This document shows positions 1-12,115 of a DNA stretch of 64,000 nucleotides, piece after piece. The stretch's first letter is position 1, and each line of letters starts with the position of its first letter. The position numbers and the translations under genes were made by a program. The notes under the pieces are model-generated. The model saw only the letters and a list, made by a program, of their open reading frames with translations, was not told where the DNA came from and searched no databases. The DNA comes from Carnegiea gigantea (lineage: Eukaryota > Streptophyta > Magnoliopsida > Caryophyllales > Cactaceae), in NCBI GenBank assembly GCA_029747015.1, contig JAKOGI010000052.1, positions 438,501-502,500 on the forward strand, in the 5' to 3' direction.

Positions 1-19
1 CATGTATTATCACCTAATT

Positions 20-21
<2 letters not shown>

Positions 22-74
<53 letters not shown>
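22..74. repeat. (CT)n(CA)n compound microsatellite
   Basis: A run of about 19 CT dinucleotides passes directly into about seven CA dinucleotides. Just to its right (about 76-105) is a stretch ending in TTTATAAGTA that resembles the sequence upstream of gene B (7332-7360, GTTTGACAGC followed by a TATA-like run), so this may be an old WAK promoter segment. Confidence 0.95.
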
Positions 75-733
75 GGAGTTTGACAGCCTTCCCACTTTAT
101 AAGTAGGCCTAGAGTAAGATGGACATTCCTTATAGAATACTGATACTGTTATGTTTGAAAATTTGAACAATTCAAAGGATTCTCCTTTTATTTTATTCAT
201 AGAAGTTACCCATTCCCAATTCTCTTCCTTTTTCTCAAATATGTTTATGTTTGGACATTTATGAGGATCTTTTGGCTCAGAATGAGCTAGATCATTGGAT
301 CTAACAGATTTGAACTGCAGGAAACACTAATAAGAGCCAACAGCCTTATACTGAGTAGATCTTGTATACCTAGACACCTCCGAAATCTTACATAATAGTC
401 TTATGAGACCTTATTTATTATATTGGGCCACAAGAGATGATGTTATTTTTAATATCAAACTAGTCTTTAAACCCATACTATGCATGGATTGTTTTAAAAT
501 TTAGTTAAAATATTTTTAGAAATATTATAATTAATCTTATAATTTAATTTTTTAAAAATAATAATATTAAGATTTCTACAATTTATTTTCTTTTTTTCCA
601 TTGAAGTAGTTGAAAAGACACTATTTATTATGATGACTTTAAATTACATATTGTTTTAATTTTAATTTTTAAATAAAATCTTAATAAATATTTAACAGGA
701 CATGCGTTACGACCGCAACGTTCGAGCTCACTG

Positions 734-789
<56 letters not shown>

Positions 790-1170
790 ATGATGATGAT
801 GATTCCACAGTCAAAGGTAGGGATGTGACAATTTATTTGGTTGTATTTATAGAGATAAATTAGAAAAATTCAGTATCTTATTGGACGTAGCGTATATTCC
901 AAATTTATTTGACAATTCCAAATCAACTTTGTTGACCCCAAAAGATGGCAGTTGGAGAATTCCAATTGTCATATGGTAAGCCAAGAAAGACTTTTCTTAC
1001 AAAGCATACTTTGGGTTGGGTTTTAGCATTTTCTGGAAGACCTGGAAGCCTTGCATACCAATATCAATTCCGTATTCAACAAGCAACAGTACAAATTGCT
1101 AGGATAATGTGTATGTAATCAAGGCTTTTTATTTGTGCACTGTTAGTAGTTGGAGGGTAGAATCCTTCAG
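75..1170. other. AT-rich spacer upstream of gene A
   Basis: No coding frame is supported here. Visible items are an (AT)n run at 736-785 followed by a short (GAT)n run, and a TTGACC W-box-type hexamer near 930, about 240 bases before the start codon of gene A. W-boxes bind WRKY factors and are common in defence-gene promoters, but a single hexamer is weak evidence. No clear TATA box stands within 150 bases of the start codon. Confidence 0.5.
736..802. repeat. (AT)n microsatellite plus (GAT)n
   Basis: About 25 uninterrupted AT units are followed by a short TGATGATGATGATGAT run. Such tracts are common in plant spacers and are length-variable. Confidence 0.95.
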
Positions 1171-3633
1171 ATGAATCATACAATGATTTGCTTATCACTG
1201 TTCCAGTTCATCCCAATGCTTTGGCTAGTAGTGCTGGAAATAGTGTCTTCAGATCCAGTAATACCAACGACTAGGCCCGGGTGCAATAGTACTTGTGAAG
1301 ATTCACTTGTTGATATTCCCTTTCCATTTGGGATTGGTCCTGATTGCTACCATGATCGCTGGTATGAGATTGTTTGCAATTCTTCTTCAGGTGTTCAGAA
1401 ACCCGTTCTAAGTAAGATTAACCTTGAAGTGTTGTATGTATCTGCTGACCTTCTTCAATTAAGGGACCCATCCGCTGGCCTCACTGAATCTCCCTATGAT
1501 CTGCGTGGTTTACGATTGTTAGTGGTCGGTGATCACTGGCAAACAATTTGTACAAGTGGTCAAGGTGGTAATTCTTCTTTACAGCAAATAGTTAGCAGCA
1601 TCAACTTGAAAGGAAGCCCTTTTAGGTTCTCAGTTGATCAGAATGCTCTTGTGATGTTGGGATGCCCAGGCTACGCCAAATTAGTGGATCGAAGCAGCAG
1701 TGCTGAGCTGGGAGGATGTTCCTCCGTTTGCCAACCAAGTGTCTCAATTTCAGGGGAGCAGACCGATAATACTTGTGATGGCATCGGGTGTTGTTCAGCA
1801 TCACTATCTGGAGCAGCACCTGGGATTGACTTTTACAATGTATATGTATTGGACATACCAGCTGATACTTGCATATACATTTCCCTGATGGACATAGCCG
1901 AGCAACGGCTTGCAGCAGCACAAAATTTATTTAGAACTGTACTGTACTGGAAGCCTCCACCCCTACGGGCCCTACTCAAAGGAAATATATCTAATTATCA
2001 AAATACCAGTGCTATCGTATGTTTTCAGGACTGTAAATTTTATGGTGATGAATGTACTGAAATCTGTACGTGTACTGATGATCACATTGGAAATCCCTAC
2101 CTTCCTTATGGTTGCCGAGGTCACTCTCATGCTATTTTTCCTATATTAGCATATTATTTACCCCTTTTTTTCATCTCTGTTTGCTCGTTCTAATCTTCAT
2201 TTCATTGCATTCTTTCAGGTAGTCCTCTTCCAATCAATTTCTTTATTTTTACCTTAATCCCTACTTGCATTTGTAGATTCATGTACAGAGGAAACCAACC
2301 ATTCCATCCGTTGTAAGAAGGCAACATTTTCTGCTCTTCTAGGTAAATCAACAGTACACGCTGTGCTATTAACTTCATGGAAAATTTTGGGAGAAGATGT
2401 AAATGCATGTCATTGATAATCTCTACAGGGCTAAGCATAAGCTTGGGATCATAGATTTTGCTGTTTTGTGCCTATGGTTGGTTCCGTTTTCTAAGGAGGC
2501 GGAGCCAAATTAAGCAAAGAGCAAAGTTCTTTAAGAGAAATGGTGGTTTAATGTTACAGCAGCAGATGGCATCCACAGAAGGTTTTGTCGACAGAACAAA
2601 GGTGTTTACTTCAAATGAGTTGGAGAAAGCCACGAACTGCTTTGATGCAAACAGAGTACTTGGCCAAGGGGGTCAAGGTACAGTTTATAAAGGCATGTTA
2701 CTTGATGGAAGAATTGTTGCCATTAAAAAGTCGAAGAAGGTAGACGAGAGCCAGTTACAACATTTCATTAATGAGGTCGTGGTTCTCTCTCAAATCAACC
2801 ATCGGAATGTTGTTAAGCTACTGGGATGCTGTTTGGAGACTCAAGTTCCTTTACTTGTATATGAATACATCCCTAACGGGACACTAGCTCAGCATATCCA
2901 TAATCCAAGTGAAGATCTCCATCTTACATGGAAGATGCGCTTACAAATTGCTGCTGAGTCAGCTGGAGCTATTGCATATCTTCATTCATCCTCTGCTATG
3001 CCGATTTATCACAGAGATATCAAGTCCTCCAACATACTTTTGGATGAAAAATATACAGCAAAGGTGTCAGATTTCGGTATTTCAAGGACTATCAAACTTG
3101 ATCAAACTCACCTCACCACTTCAGTGCAAGGTACCTTCGGTTATCTGGATCCTGAATACTTCCGATCAAACCAGTTCACAGAAAAGAGCGATGTATATAG
3201 TTTTGGGGTAGTCCTTATTGAGCTTTTAACGAGTAAAACGCCTTTGTCTCCCACTGATTCCGGAGGATGCAAAAGTTTGGCAGTGGAGTTTATTTTGAAC
3301 GTGGAAAGAATTTGCTTCTTTGATATGCTAGACACTCAAGTCTTGAAGGAAGCAAAGGAGGAGGAGCTCGTTGCTGTTGCAAACCTGGCAATGCAATGCT
3401 TGAATATAAATGCGAAACAGAGGCCAACTATGAAAGAAGTGTCAATTGCGTTGGAAGGGATTAGATCACCCTCCGTAATAGAGCAAACTCATCTGAAAGT
3501 TGATGATGTAGCTGTGGAAATGAGCTATGAATCCAGTAGTCATGCGACTTCAAGCTCATTCTTTTATTCAGACATTGGCGCTGGCACTTCCTACTCTATT
3601 GAGATCCAACCAATTGTGCACAACACAGCGTAA
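1171..3633 (+). pseudogene. WAK-like receptor kinase, gene A, with an in-frame stop
   Basis: This is a wall-associated-kinase-like receptor kinase: a plasma-membrane receptor with an extracellular pectin-binding type module and a cytosolic Ser/Thr kinase. Inferred exons are 1171-2119, 2277-2342 and 2429-3633, joined by GT-AG introns in phase 1; these match genes B and C. The first ATG gives a hydrophobic signal peptide (about residues 1-28), then the galacturonan-binding GUB_WAK region with IPFPFGIG and DCYHDRWYEIVC, the C-rich CDGIGCC motif and NPYLPYGC. Exon 3 encodes a full kinase: glycine loop near 2661-2694, HRD at 3010-3018, DFG at 3070-3078. The reading frame would be 739 residues, but codon 347 is TAG (2452-2454), at the start of the transmembrane helix. 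The kinase frame downstream (2455-3633) has no other defect, so the break is recent, is tolerated, or is a sequence error. A weak AATAAA lies at 4055. Confidence 0.85.
2452..2454 (+). other. In-frame TAG in gene A exon 3
   Basis: Exon 3 begins at 2429 after a CTCTACAG acceptor. In the frame set by exon 2 it reads GLSISLGS and then TAG. Gene B has GLSIGLGSL at the same place, with CTT where gene A has TAG. The AG of this TAG could serve as an alternative acceptor, but exon 3 would then start at 2455 and, with the single phase-1 base carried from exon 2, would be read out of frame. A simple splice shift therefore does not rescue the protein. Confidence 0.85.
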
Positions 3634-4082
3634 TTTCGTTATGTTAGCTTGGAAAAAGGTATCAACTTGTGGGAAAATAGTATACTGCAACATTTCGAGT
3701 TCATTTCCAGCTTCAATTTCTCCACTTTTTGTAGGCATTGTTTGCATTCATGTAAAAGTGACGAAGCAACCTTGAAATGTAATGAGGACCCAGATAGCAA
3801 TTTTCCTTACCCTCACTCCGCCTTTCCTTCCCCATGCCATCTCCTACACGATTCACACATGTACAATACATAAATCAGTTGACAGTTCTGCAATGGATCA
3901 GATACGTGCACAATATGAGGAAAAGTTTCAGATGGCTTGATATTCAACATTCAATGAAAGACTCGGGAGTCCTCGTACAGCTGCTCTTAAATATAAATTA
4001 TTGTGCATTATCTTTCTGCTATTAAAAACATCACTAGTTACTTCAAATGAGTGCAATAAATAGGTGTATTCTCATTCTTCAT
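3634..4082. other. 3' flank of gene A
   Basis: No coding frame is supported. This is the presumed 3' untranslated region and spacer of gene A. An AATAAA at 4055-4060 is a possible but distant polyadenylation signal. Confidence 0.4.
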
Positions 4083-4807
4083 CTGGCAGTGGCAATGGTT
4101 TCTTATTTGTCAAAAACTCGCCCCCAAGCGAAGGAACTTCCATCTCCAAGCAACACCGCAACAGAGCAAGGTTCTCGGTACCCTGGAGTTTGTTCGGAAT
4201 CAGTCAAACGGTTCCAGTTTCGGTTCCTAAAAAAGAACCATTTCAATCGGTTCTAGCTTTCAAAAAATATTTGGAACCGGATCCTGAAACCTAGTTAGAG
4301 AATGGAAAATGAATATTTTTTAATTTTTTACCACCTTTTCATTTGTTTCTCTATTCTTTTTCCATTTAATTTTTTTCCTTACAAAAATCCACTCTCCAAA
4401 TAGCAAATTTATCGCAATATCAGTTAATTTTCTACTTTTAATTGAAGCATGAATCATCATTTTTTTTAAGTAACTAAGATAACAAAATACAAACTTAATA
4501 AATTAACTTTCTTTTTTGTGTAAAGATAGAAGATGAAGGTAGGAAAAGGTCAAACGTCCCCTCTCCACGATAAATATATAAGAAAATTTAACTTATTATG
4601 CCCTAAAATTTCAACACTAGACATAGCGGGTACTCTGGAATAGGAACCAGAAGTCTGATTTCAACCCTAAGGTTCGAGTTCCCAAAAGTTAGTAACATGT
4701 TTGACCAGTTCTGATTTTCAATTTTTTGGATGGGTACCCAGAACCACTTACCTCTACGCTTAACAATATTCCGATGATTGATTCGAGAGAGGATGAATGC
4801 TTCATTA
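4083..4807 (-). pseudogene. WAK kinase relic split by a MITE
   Basis: Two short pieces on the minus strand resemble the kinase exon. Plus-strand 4133-4152 (GGAACTTCCATCTCCAAG) matches the gene C antisense sequence at 12909-12930. Plus-strand 4757-4807, read on the minus strand, encodes NEAFILSRINHRNIV, which matches the [15 protein letters not shown] stretch after the invariant lysine. In gene C these two pieces lie almost side by side; here they are separated by about 600 bases of unrelated, TIR-bounded sequence. The part at 4083-4132 resembles the later kinase segment near 12510-12535, which implies an internal deletion. The relic is strongly decayed. Confidence 0.55.
4162..4756. mobile_element. 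Putative hAT-type MITE inside the kinase relic
   Basis: The left end (CAGAGCAAGGTTCTCGGTACCC) and the reverse complement of the right end (TAGAGGTAAGTGGTTCTGGGTACCC) form imperfect terminal inverted repeats of about 25 bases. The start with YAGAG and the repeated GGTTC/GAACC motifs fit non-autonomous hAT elements. The 8-bp target duplication is not clean: CGCTTAAC on the right against a decayed CCGCAAC on the left. No coding frame is present. Confidence 0.5.
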
Positions 4808-7352
4808 AAAAAGATATCAGGAACCTCAATACATTTTTTTTTAAAAAAAAAACAGATGATCTATATTTCTGATAAGAATAAAGAGTCTTGGATTATAGGT
4901 CCCAACTAAAAAATGTACATATATACGAATATCGTTGACTTATTGTCACACATTTACAGCAGCATGTAAAATCCTTACAAAGATAAGACTAGCCAAGTTT
5001 TCCAAAATACAGTTTATTGGTGTATCAAGGGGATAAGAAGAATAGTTCAGAAAACTTCAAAACTTTGGAGAGAATTTTCTCTCCTTCACCCTGATCTTTC
5101 AATGGATTGAGAATAAATAGCTACAATCAATTGTGTACAAGAGTTTGCGAAAGTATAAGAACGACATTATCACACGGTTAGCACAATTCAATATCATTAA
5201 TGATGCGTATTGAAAATGGCATCATTTGTTGGTCTATGATGTTAACCAGACTGGAGCTGGGAAACGGGTCGGGTTGGTTCGAATTTCATATTGGCCTTAA
5301 AACTAGCTTAGATTTGCATAACATAGAAAAATAATATGTTTTCATACTAAAGAGTTATATCATGTCGGCTTCGGATCAAAATCGATTCGGTTTAGGTCAG
5401 GTTCGGGTTTCTCTTAGTAACTTCAGGCGAGTTCGCGTGGGGTCAAACTTTCTCAACTCTAAACGAGACACAAGTAGAAGACGCACGAGTTAAGGCAAAA
5501 TATACCCACAATTAGATCCGGACAATGGTCAGTTGGCAGTGGGCTGGGTTGTGCCATCCCGTTCATTACTTCATTAGTGAGGCGGGCCTGACAAATTAAA
5601 ATGGGTCTTTTGATTGGGTGTGATGTGGAAGCATTTTATTTTCGGTCATATTCGAATTGATGAGATTTAGGTCAGTCTAATAACCCTAATAGGGAATCAA
5701 AGATGGTGTGAAATTTTGTCCTTTAAGAGTAAAGAAGACAAGGATGGCATCTTATGGCCCACGTTTGAAGCCTTGGGTCCCTCGCTTTGAATAACATGGT
5801 TCACATATGAATTTTCTTGGAGACTAAAAAGGTTACAAGAGGATCCTTGAGTGGCATAACTAGCGTTTTTTTTTTGTTTGGATCTTTGGGCATCTGTTTA
5901 TTAGAATCGAATTATTGTTTAAACATAAAAAGGTAAAACTCTCCCATCATATAATTTCGTCATTTATAAGTCTGGAATCGGAGATATTACTTAAAGAAAA
6001 TAAGTGTCAACCGATATAATCAACTAGTATTGATAGTGACGTAATTTTTGTTTGAATCAGTAAACTTTTAACACATATACATAACTTAAAAGAATCAAAC
6101 CCTATTCTTTTTTGGTGAAAAACAATCATTATACCACTTACTACCGCCAAAGGGGTTGTGTCATCTCTTTATTTAAGGCGAGAAAGCAGTTTTCAACACG
6201 CTAGAAAGTTGATGTCCACAAATAATGATATTGGGTTTCTATGAGCCCTTTTTTCCATTGTTTGTTTTCACATCTGATCCAAAGAACTTATGATATTGTT
6301 TATTTCCCCTAGACCATAATTATAATAATCTCTCCAGAGAAATGTATTTTTTATTTTGTTTGTACTGTTTAAATATCGTGAGGTACGGACAGTAAATTAA
6401 GTACTATAAAAAAATTATGAACATAATAATGTAGTGCCCCAATATTTGAATGTGACTACTAATTTAGTTATTTTCTTAATGAGTCCTCAAAATTATATAT
6501 TGACCCTAAAAATGGGGTATGTTTATAGTTTTACTATCTTTCTATGAGTTTTTCAGGGGGTCATACTGACATTGATCAGTTTGGGTTTTTTTTTTTTTTT
6601 AATGACTGTAATAAAATTCTTAGAGATTTTGGGGCAAAAATTGTCATTTATACCATATATGGTGCAAAAGTTTTTAGAAAATCATTGATATCATATATAG
6701 GCGTAAAAGCTAACATAGGAGGGATTCTAACCAGGGTCTCCAGTGACAATATTCAATGATTTTCCCAGAATTGAGACAGTGAACACTCACAGTGAATAAG
6801 AGTTTGGATTTTGCATTGTGTGCAATATTTTCTATTTTGAGTGATTGATTGTGCAGGTATTTAACGAATACGTACCTTGTGTTTTCCCCCCTTCACCATC
6901 CAGTGTTGATCTCGCATTAGTAGGACATCACAGACCTCACTATAGCCGATTTTACTCCGACAAGTACAGCTGTGTCCCCCCCCCTCCTTCCCTAGTCCTT
7001 GCTCCATATGAATCAATATTAACAATCAATAGCCTGGCCATTGTCGAGTTGGAGAACCGTTGGCTTTGTCAATGAAAACAAAAGACCCTAACCCTATGAA
7101 TAGCGCTTAGGAGGGTTATGCATATAATCTTGCAAGTAAGGGAGATCAATCGTAGATGGTCTAGTGAATTTACACTATAGAAATCACTTTCATTCACTTA
7201 GTATATGATAGACTTTAATTTGTAGATGCAAAACAAAAGATTTGAAGACTTGGAATGGGTGGGATTTTTCATAAGTTGACTTGGAAGAGTCTTCTGAGTC
7301 TTATAGCAGGACAGAATTGAAATAGGCAAGCAGTTTGACAGCTTTCCATTGT
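4808..7352. other. Spacer between genes A and B
   Basis: No gene is supported. The stretch is AT-rich with homopolymer runs (T run at 6585-6600, C run near 6977-6986). Around 5250-5460 there are repeated GGGTCGGGTT/GGTTCGGGTT tracts, a composition typical of hAT-like MITEs, but clear termini were not found. Confidence 0.4.
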
Positions 7353-7359
7353 TATATAT
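7353..7359 (+). promoter_or_regulatory. Possible TATA box of gene B
   Basis: TATATAT lies 69 bases before the chosen ATG at 7428. It sits in a block (7332-7360) that resembles 78-105 upstream of gene A. An ATG at 7403, in another frame, would overlap the main start if transcription begins near 7385. Confidence 0.35.
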
Positions 7360-7427
7360 CTCATATCTCATGGCTGGGATGAGTAACCAGCATATAGAGT
7401 TAATGTCTACATTTGAGAAGTCAAAGA

Positions 7428-9778
7428 ATGAGTTTCTTATTGTTGCTTCAAATATTCAATTTCATACCATGGTTAGTTGCACTAGCAGCAGCAGTGCCAT
7501 CTGCAGATCCAGGAATACCAATAACGAGACCAGGATGCAACGAAAGCTGCAATAATTCAACAGTCAAGATTCCATTCCCGTTTGGCATTGGCTCTGATTG
7601 CTATCACGATCCGTGGTATGAAATTGTTTGCAGCTCTTCTTCTTCAAAACCTTTGCTGAAAAAATTTGGCCTTGAGGTGTTTTACATATCAAGTTGCCTT
7701 GGTTCTAATCAAGATCATTATTGTATTTTGGCGTTGGCTGGCCACTGGCAAACAATTTGTCCAAATGGAGGAATGGGTAATTCTCGACAAATGGTTAAGA
7801 GTATAGACTTCCAAGGAAGCCCTTTTATCTTCGATCCTGACGGCATTGCTTTTGTAATGGAGGGTTGCCCTGGCCACAGTGTGATAATGGATCGAAACAA
7901 TTCTGTCATGGGGGGGTGTTCAACAGTTTGCCCACCAAATAGCACAACACCTGCAGGGAGCCAGGGCACTACTACTCGTATTACTGCGGATTCCTGTGAT
8001 GGAGTTGGGTGCTGCGCCGCATCACTAAGCAATTATTTCGATTTTTACCAGATTAGTTTAACTGAGGCTGATTCTTGCATGAATGTCACGCTGATGCATC
8101 AACTGAATGATTCCTTGGATTCAATCGGCAACACACTCAAATGGAGGCCCCCACTGTTGCACAGCAACCCAAGTCAAGGGATTATTTGTGATCTTGGTGG
8201 ATCTATGTGTGATTGCCGTTATGATCTTATAGGAAATCCATACATTCCTTATGGTTGCCAAGGTGAGATCTATGCAGTCTTTTTGTGCTCTTTTCCTTTA
8301 ATTGCATTCTTTGAGAGTATTCTTATTCTTGGCTCCTTTTTTTTTGTTTCTGGTTATTCCTCTGCTTTGGACAAAACTCAAGATCCATGTCAAGTACTGG
8401 GATCCAACACCCTCCGCTATGATTGCAAGAAGCCATTGTTAAAATTGCCAGCTCTTCTAGGTAAACTATATCGTCCATTTCCAAGGGAGAAATTTTACTT
8501 GTAATTGGTGGTCATTTTGGTGATAAATATGATTCAATTCATTTGCAATCTCCATATGCAGGGCTTAGCATTGGGTTGGGATCACTTGTTTTACTCTTTT
8601 GCTCCTATGGCTTGTACCGTTTGATAAAGAGAGTAAGGCAAATCAAGCAAAGAGCCAAATTCTTTAAGCGAAATGGTGGCTTGCTATTACAGCAACAAAT
8701 GACCTCAGCCAATGGTGTTGTCGAGCAAACAAAAGTCTTCACTGCAAGTGAGTTGGAGAAAGCCACCGACTATTTCAGTGCAAACAGAATTCTCGGCCAA
8801 GGAGGCCAAGGGACAGTCTATAAGGGTATGTTACTTGATGGAAGAGTTGTGGCTGTTAAGAAGTCAAAAAAGGTTGATGAGAGTCAATTGGAGGAGTTCA
8901 TCAATGAGGTAGTCATTCTCTCTCAAATCAACCATCGGAATGTTGTTCAATTGCTCGGATGTTGTTTGGAGACGGAAGTTCCTTTACTCGTATATGAATT
9001 CATTACCAACGGGCCTTTATTCCAACATATTCATAATCCCAGCGAAGAAGATCTCCACATTACATGGAAAATGCGCGTGCAAATTGCTGCTGAATCGGCC
9101 AGTGCAATTTCTTACCTTCATTCATCATCAGCTAAGCCTATTTATCATAGAGATATCAAATCCTCTAATATACTTTTAGATGACAAATATCGAGCAAAAG
9201 TCTCAGATTTTGGTACTTCAAGGACCATTATGATTGAGCAGACTCACTTGACTACTTGCGTGCAAGGCACAATGGGTTATCTAGATCCCGAGTATTTTCA
9301 GTCAAACCACTTCACCGACAAGAGTGACGTCTACAGCTTCGGGGTAGTGCTTGTTGAGCTTCTGACAAGTAAGAAGCCACTCTCCTCAACTGGTCAATTT
9401 GCAGGGTGGAAAAGCTTGGCAATGGAGTTCCTTGCCCATATGGAAGACGCTTCCTTGTTCGAAATTCTAGATGCCCAGGTGGTCAAGGAAGCGAAGGAGG
9501 AGGAGCTAGTGACTGTTGCAAACCTTGCAATGCAATGCTTGAATTCTAAAGGGAAGCTGAGGCCTACCATGAAAGAAGTTGTAACTACATTGGAAGCCAT
9601 TAGTTTGCCAAACCAACCCTCTGGAATACAACAAGCTCGCCCCAAGGGCAATGATATGGTTGTGGAAATAAACAGCACATTGGGTAATTTAGCTAATTTA
9701 AACACATTCTTTTCAGAGAACGGAATTGATGGATCCTACTCCATTGAGATCCAACCCCTTGCTCGCAACACTCTGTAG
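7428..9778 (+). CDS. WAK-like receptor kinase, gene B
   Basis: This is a predicted plasma-membrane receptor kinase of the WAK-like family, which senses cell-wall pectin or damage and signals through a cytosolic kinase. Inferred exons are 7428-8262, 8383-8460 and 8562-9778 with GT-AG introns in phase 1; the total is 2130 bases, 709 residues. The ATG at 7428 starts a signal peptide ([19 protein letters not shown]). The ectodomain has [31 protein letters not shown], the CDGVGCC motif and [10 protein letters not shown]. Exon 2 supplies the last EGF-like cysteines (DPCQV and YDCKK), and the start of exon 3 gives the transmembrane helix. The kinase is complete: [11 protein letters not shown] (about 8793-8827), VAVKK, HRD at 9146-9154, DFG at 9206-9214, so it is RD-type. 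No intact EGF-CA repeat is visible, which favours WAKL over classical WAK. It is in tandem with gene A. Confidence 0.9.
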
Positions 9779-12115
9779 TTTTGATTTCTCTGTCTGTGTT
9801 AAAGAAACTGTGTTTCTCCTTGCTGTGGAACAATGTCTGTTTTTAGGCTGCAGCCATCGTATTAGTATCCATCTTATTAGTAATTCGTTTTTGCTGCTTC
9901 AAGTTTGTTTGTCTTTTTGATGTATGGTAGACGCAATGCAATACTGCTCAAGGTAATAAAAAAGAATAGCATGCATACGTATTTACACCTTTTAATTCGG
10001 AGTGAGGATTTAAGTTGCTTTCCTTCTATTTTCGTCGGGTTATAATCAAAAACAATGATTTGGTTATCATTGCTTCAGTTTATCTGAATACTAGTACTGC
10101 TAGTTGCAAACATGTAATTAGCTGCTACACAAACAACTTGAAACATTGGACACATCAAACAGTACCCGCTTTGGTATTTTCTTCGTAGAATCAGTAGTAA
10201 TTGCTTGGATAGCTACCTTCGAACGAACATGAGATGACACTAGAAGACTTGGACTAAGTCTCTGTGAGGAAAGTTCAGAGTCTTTTCGCCAATTACACCC
10301 AAAAGATGGGTCGTTCGCTCACTTCGTTGGTGTTCTTTTCAATCTCCTTCAAAGAGGTGGGAACTTTTGACTGTTTAGGTCTTTGCTTTTATTGTCCGAC
10401 AGACTTGGAAGTTTCCTTGGGTTTTTCAGTTTTTTTAATTAATTAATATTATTACTAGATAATGTGTATTTATCATATAAGCGGCTATCAATACATATTT
10501 TGCTTACGTGGCTTCCGAGATTACATACTCTTGGGTGTATGATATAGACTTTGAGTGTTGATTAGTAGAGTATGCCGGATCTGAACACTATCTCTAATGA
10601 TCGAATTACAAAGTGTTGTGCCACCTATATCGACATTTGTAAATATTTTTTCCTTTTGTACCAAGAAAAAAGAACTTCTTGGAAACCTAGCTACGATTCT
10701 ACGAATGTGCATAGATGTGCGCTGCCTTGGTTGGATAAAGTCTTGACGATGAAAGTTCAAATTCTCTTGCCTAAAAGAGAGGTCGAACTGAAATTAATCG
10801 TCGGCGCGTGTTTTCAATGTTTATCATGTGGAAAAATTGCCATATATACCACAAGCAGCTGCCAGGAAAGACTTGAAGGGGACGATACTTTCAGCAACTG
10901 GACAATTTCTTGGATGGTTTGAAACATAGACTCATTAATTAGGTGGGTCATATGAACCATTTTGACCAAATTAACTTGGATCCAAATTAGAATGGGTCGC
11001 TGAGATGTAAAAGTGAAAATTGGTTGAATAAGAAATGAGAAGAAACCATTTGGCAAGTGAGGAGCTTTACACACACACACAAGGCAGTAATTTTACATGA
11101 AAAAACTCCTGAGATTTTTTTGGAGATGATATATCTGTATGACGTTTGATTTCAACAATGAACACGATGATTCAGTTCTACTTATGTTGCATGCATGCAT
11201 AAAGTTTAGATGGAAAAAATTAATGCAACTTATGATATATATACACAATAGCCATGAAAATAATTGGCTTAAATTCTCAACAAGCTCTACAGATAAATTA
11301 TACGACATATTGATTTGACCATGAAAATTTTTGGCTGGTTCAATCTGCTTTAGATTTTGTCAAATTCAAGCCAAACTAGGATTATCTTCTTTTTTGTTTT
11401 GGGGTTTTTTTTTGGGGGGTTGGGGGGGGGGGGGGTGTTGTCCTAATGCACCACCTGACCTTGGCATGGTAAGACACACAGCTGAACTCATGGTGCTTCT
11501 GGAAGCATTTGTGCACAGCTCAACTTATGATATCTATGGTCTTGAACTCCCAGTGAAACCGCCAAAATGAGGCAGCCCAAATATTAAGCAGGATGCTCGG
11601 ATCAAGGAAGCTGAACAACCAGCCATCACGGTCATGGACTGGGCTACGGGCAACCATGGTGCCTTCTGGAAGCATTTGTGGACAGCAAGCAAAAACATGA
11701 AGACTGCGAATGCAAAGCATAAGAAGATAATGGGTTGAAATTGAGCCAATTAAATGCAATCACATGGCCAAGAATTTTGGGCCATCCAAAACCCAACAAT
11801 TTTCTGCACCCTATCAGCGGCATAGGTTCGTATTAGAAGCCTCTAGCATTGCAGCAGAATAAAAATCTCAGTTCTGTGATCAAAAGAACTTTAAAAATGG
11901 ACAATTGCTTGAGCCCATATGAAATAGTATGTGTATCTTACCTACGGCATGTCTTTTTAAGCATCGCAAGTCATCATACAAAAATTACACATACATTGTA
12001 ATATATTCAAAATGATTGATTTATATATGCAAGATTTTGAAGCTAATTTTAAACAAGCATTTTGAAAATTTGTGTACGACATAGGCCTAAAGCTTGCTTT
12101 TTCCTAAAGGCGAGA
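9779..12115. other. Spacer between convergent genes B and C
   Basis: An AATAAA at 9955-9960 is a good polyadenylation signal for gene B. The first 660 bases have a second copy at 15355-15948. The stretch 10725-10905 is similar to 14825-15010 (TGGATAAAGTC, then a CTCTTGCC motif), so spacer DNA was duplicated along with the genes. At 11400-11436 there is a T/G homopolymer tract. A 28-base motif (TGGTGC..TTCTGGAAGCATTTGTG) occurs twice near 11492 and 11660. No gene is supported; the short minus-strand frames near 11520-11760 match nothing I recognise. Confidence 0.5.

Noticed and set aside
2458..3633. A stand-alone cytoplasmic kinase gene of 391 residues
   Set aside because: Its apparent start is a TTG, the frame runs back into TAG at 2452, and exon structure shared with genes B and C shows that it is exon 3 of gene A.
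11520..11759. A short secreted protein gene on the minus strand
   Set aside because: Two overlapping minus-strand frames of about 70-80 codons show no recognisable motif, and a part of the DNA is a local repeat also seen near 11492.
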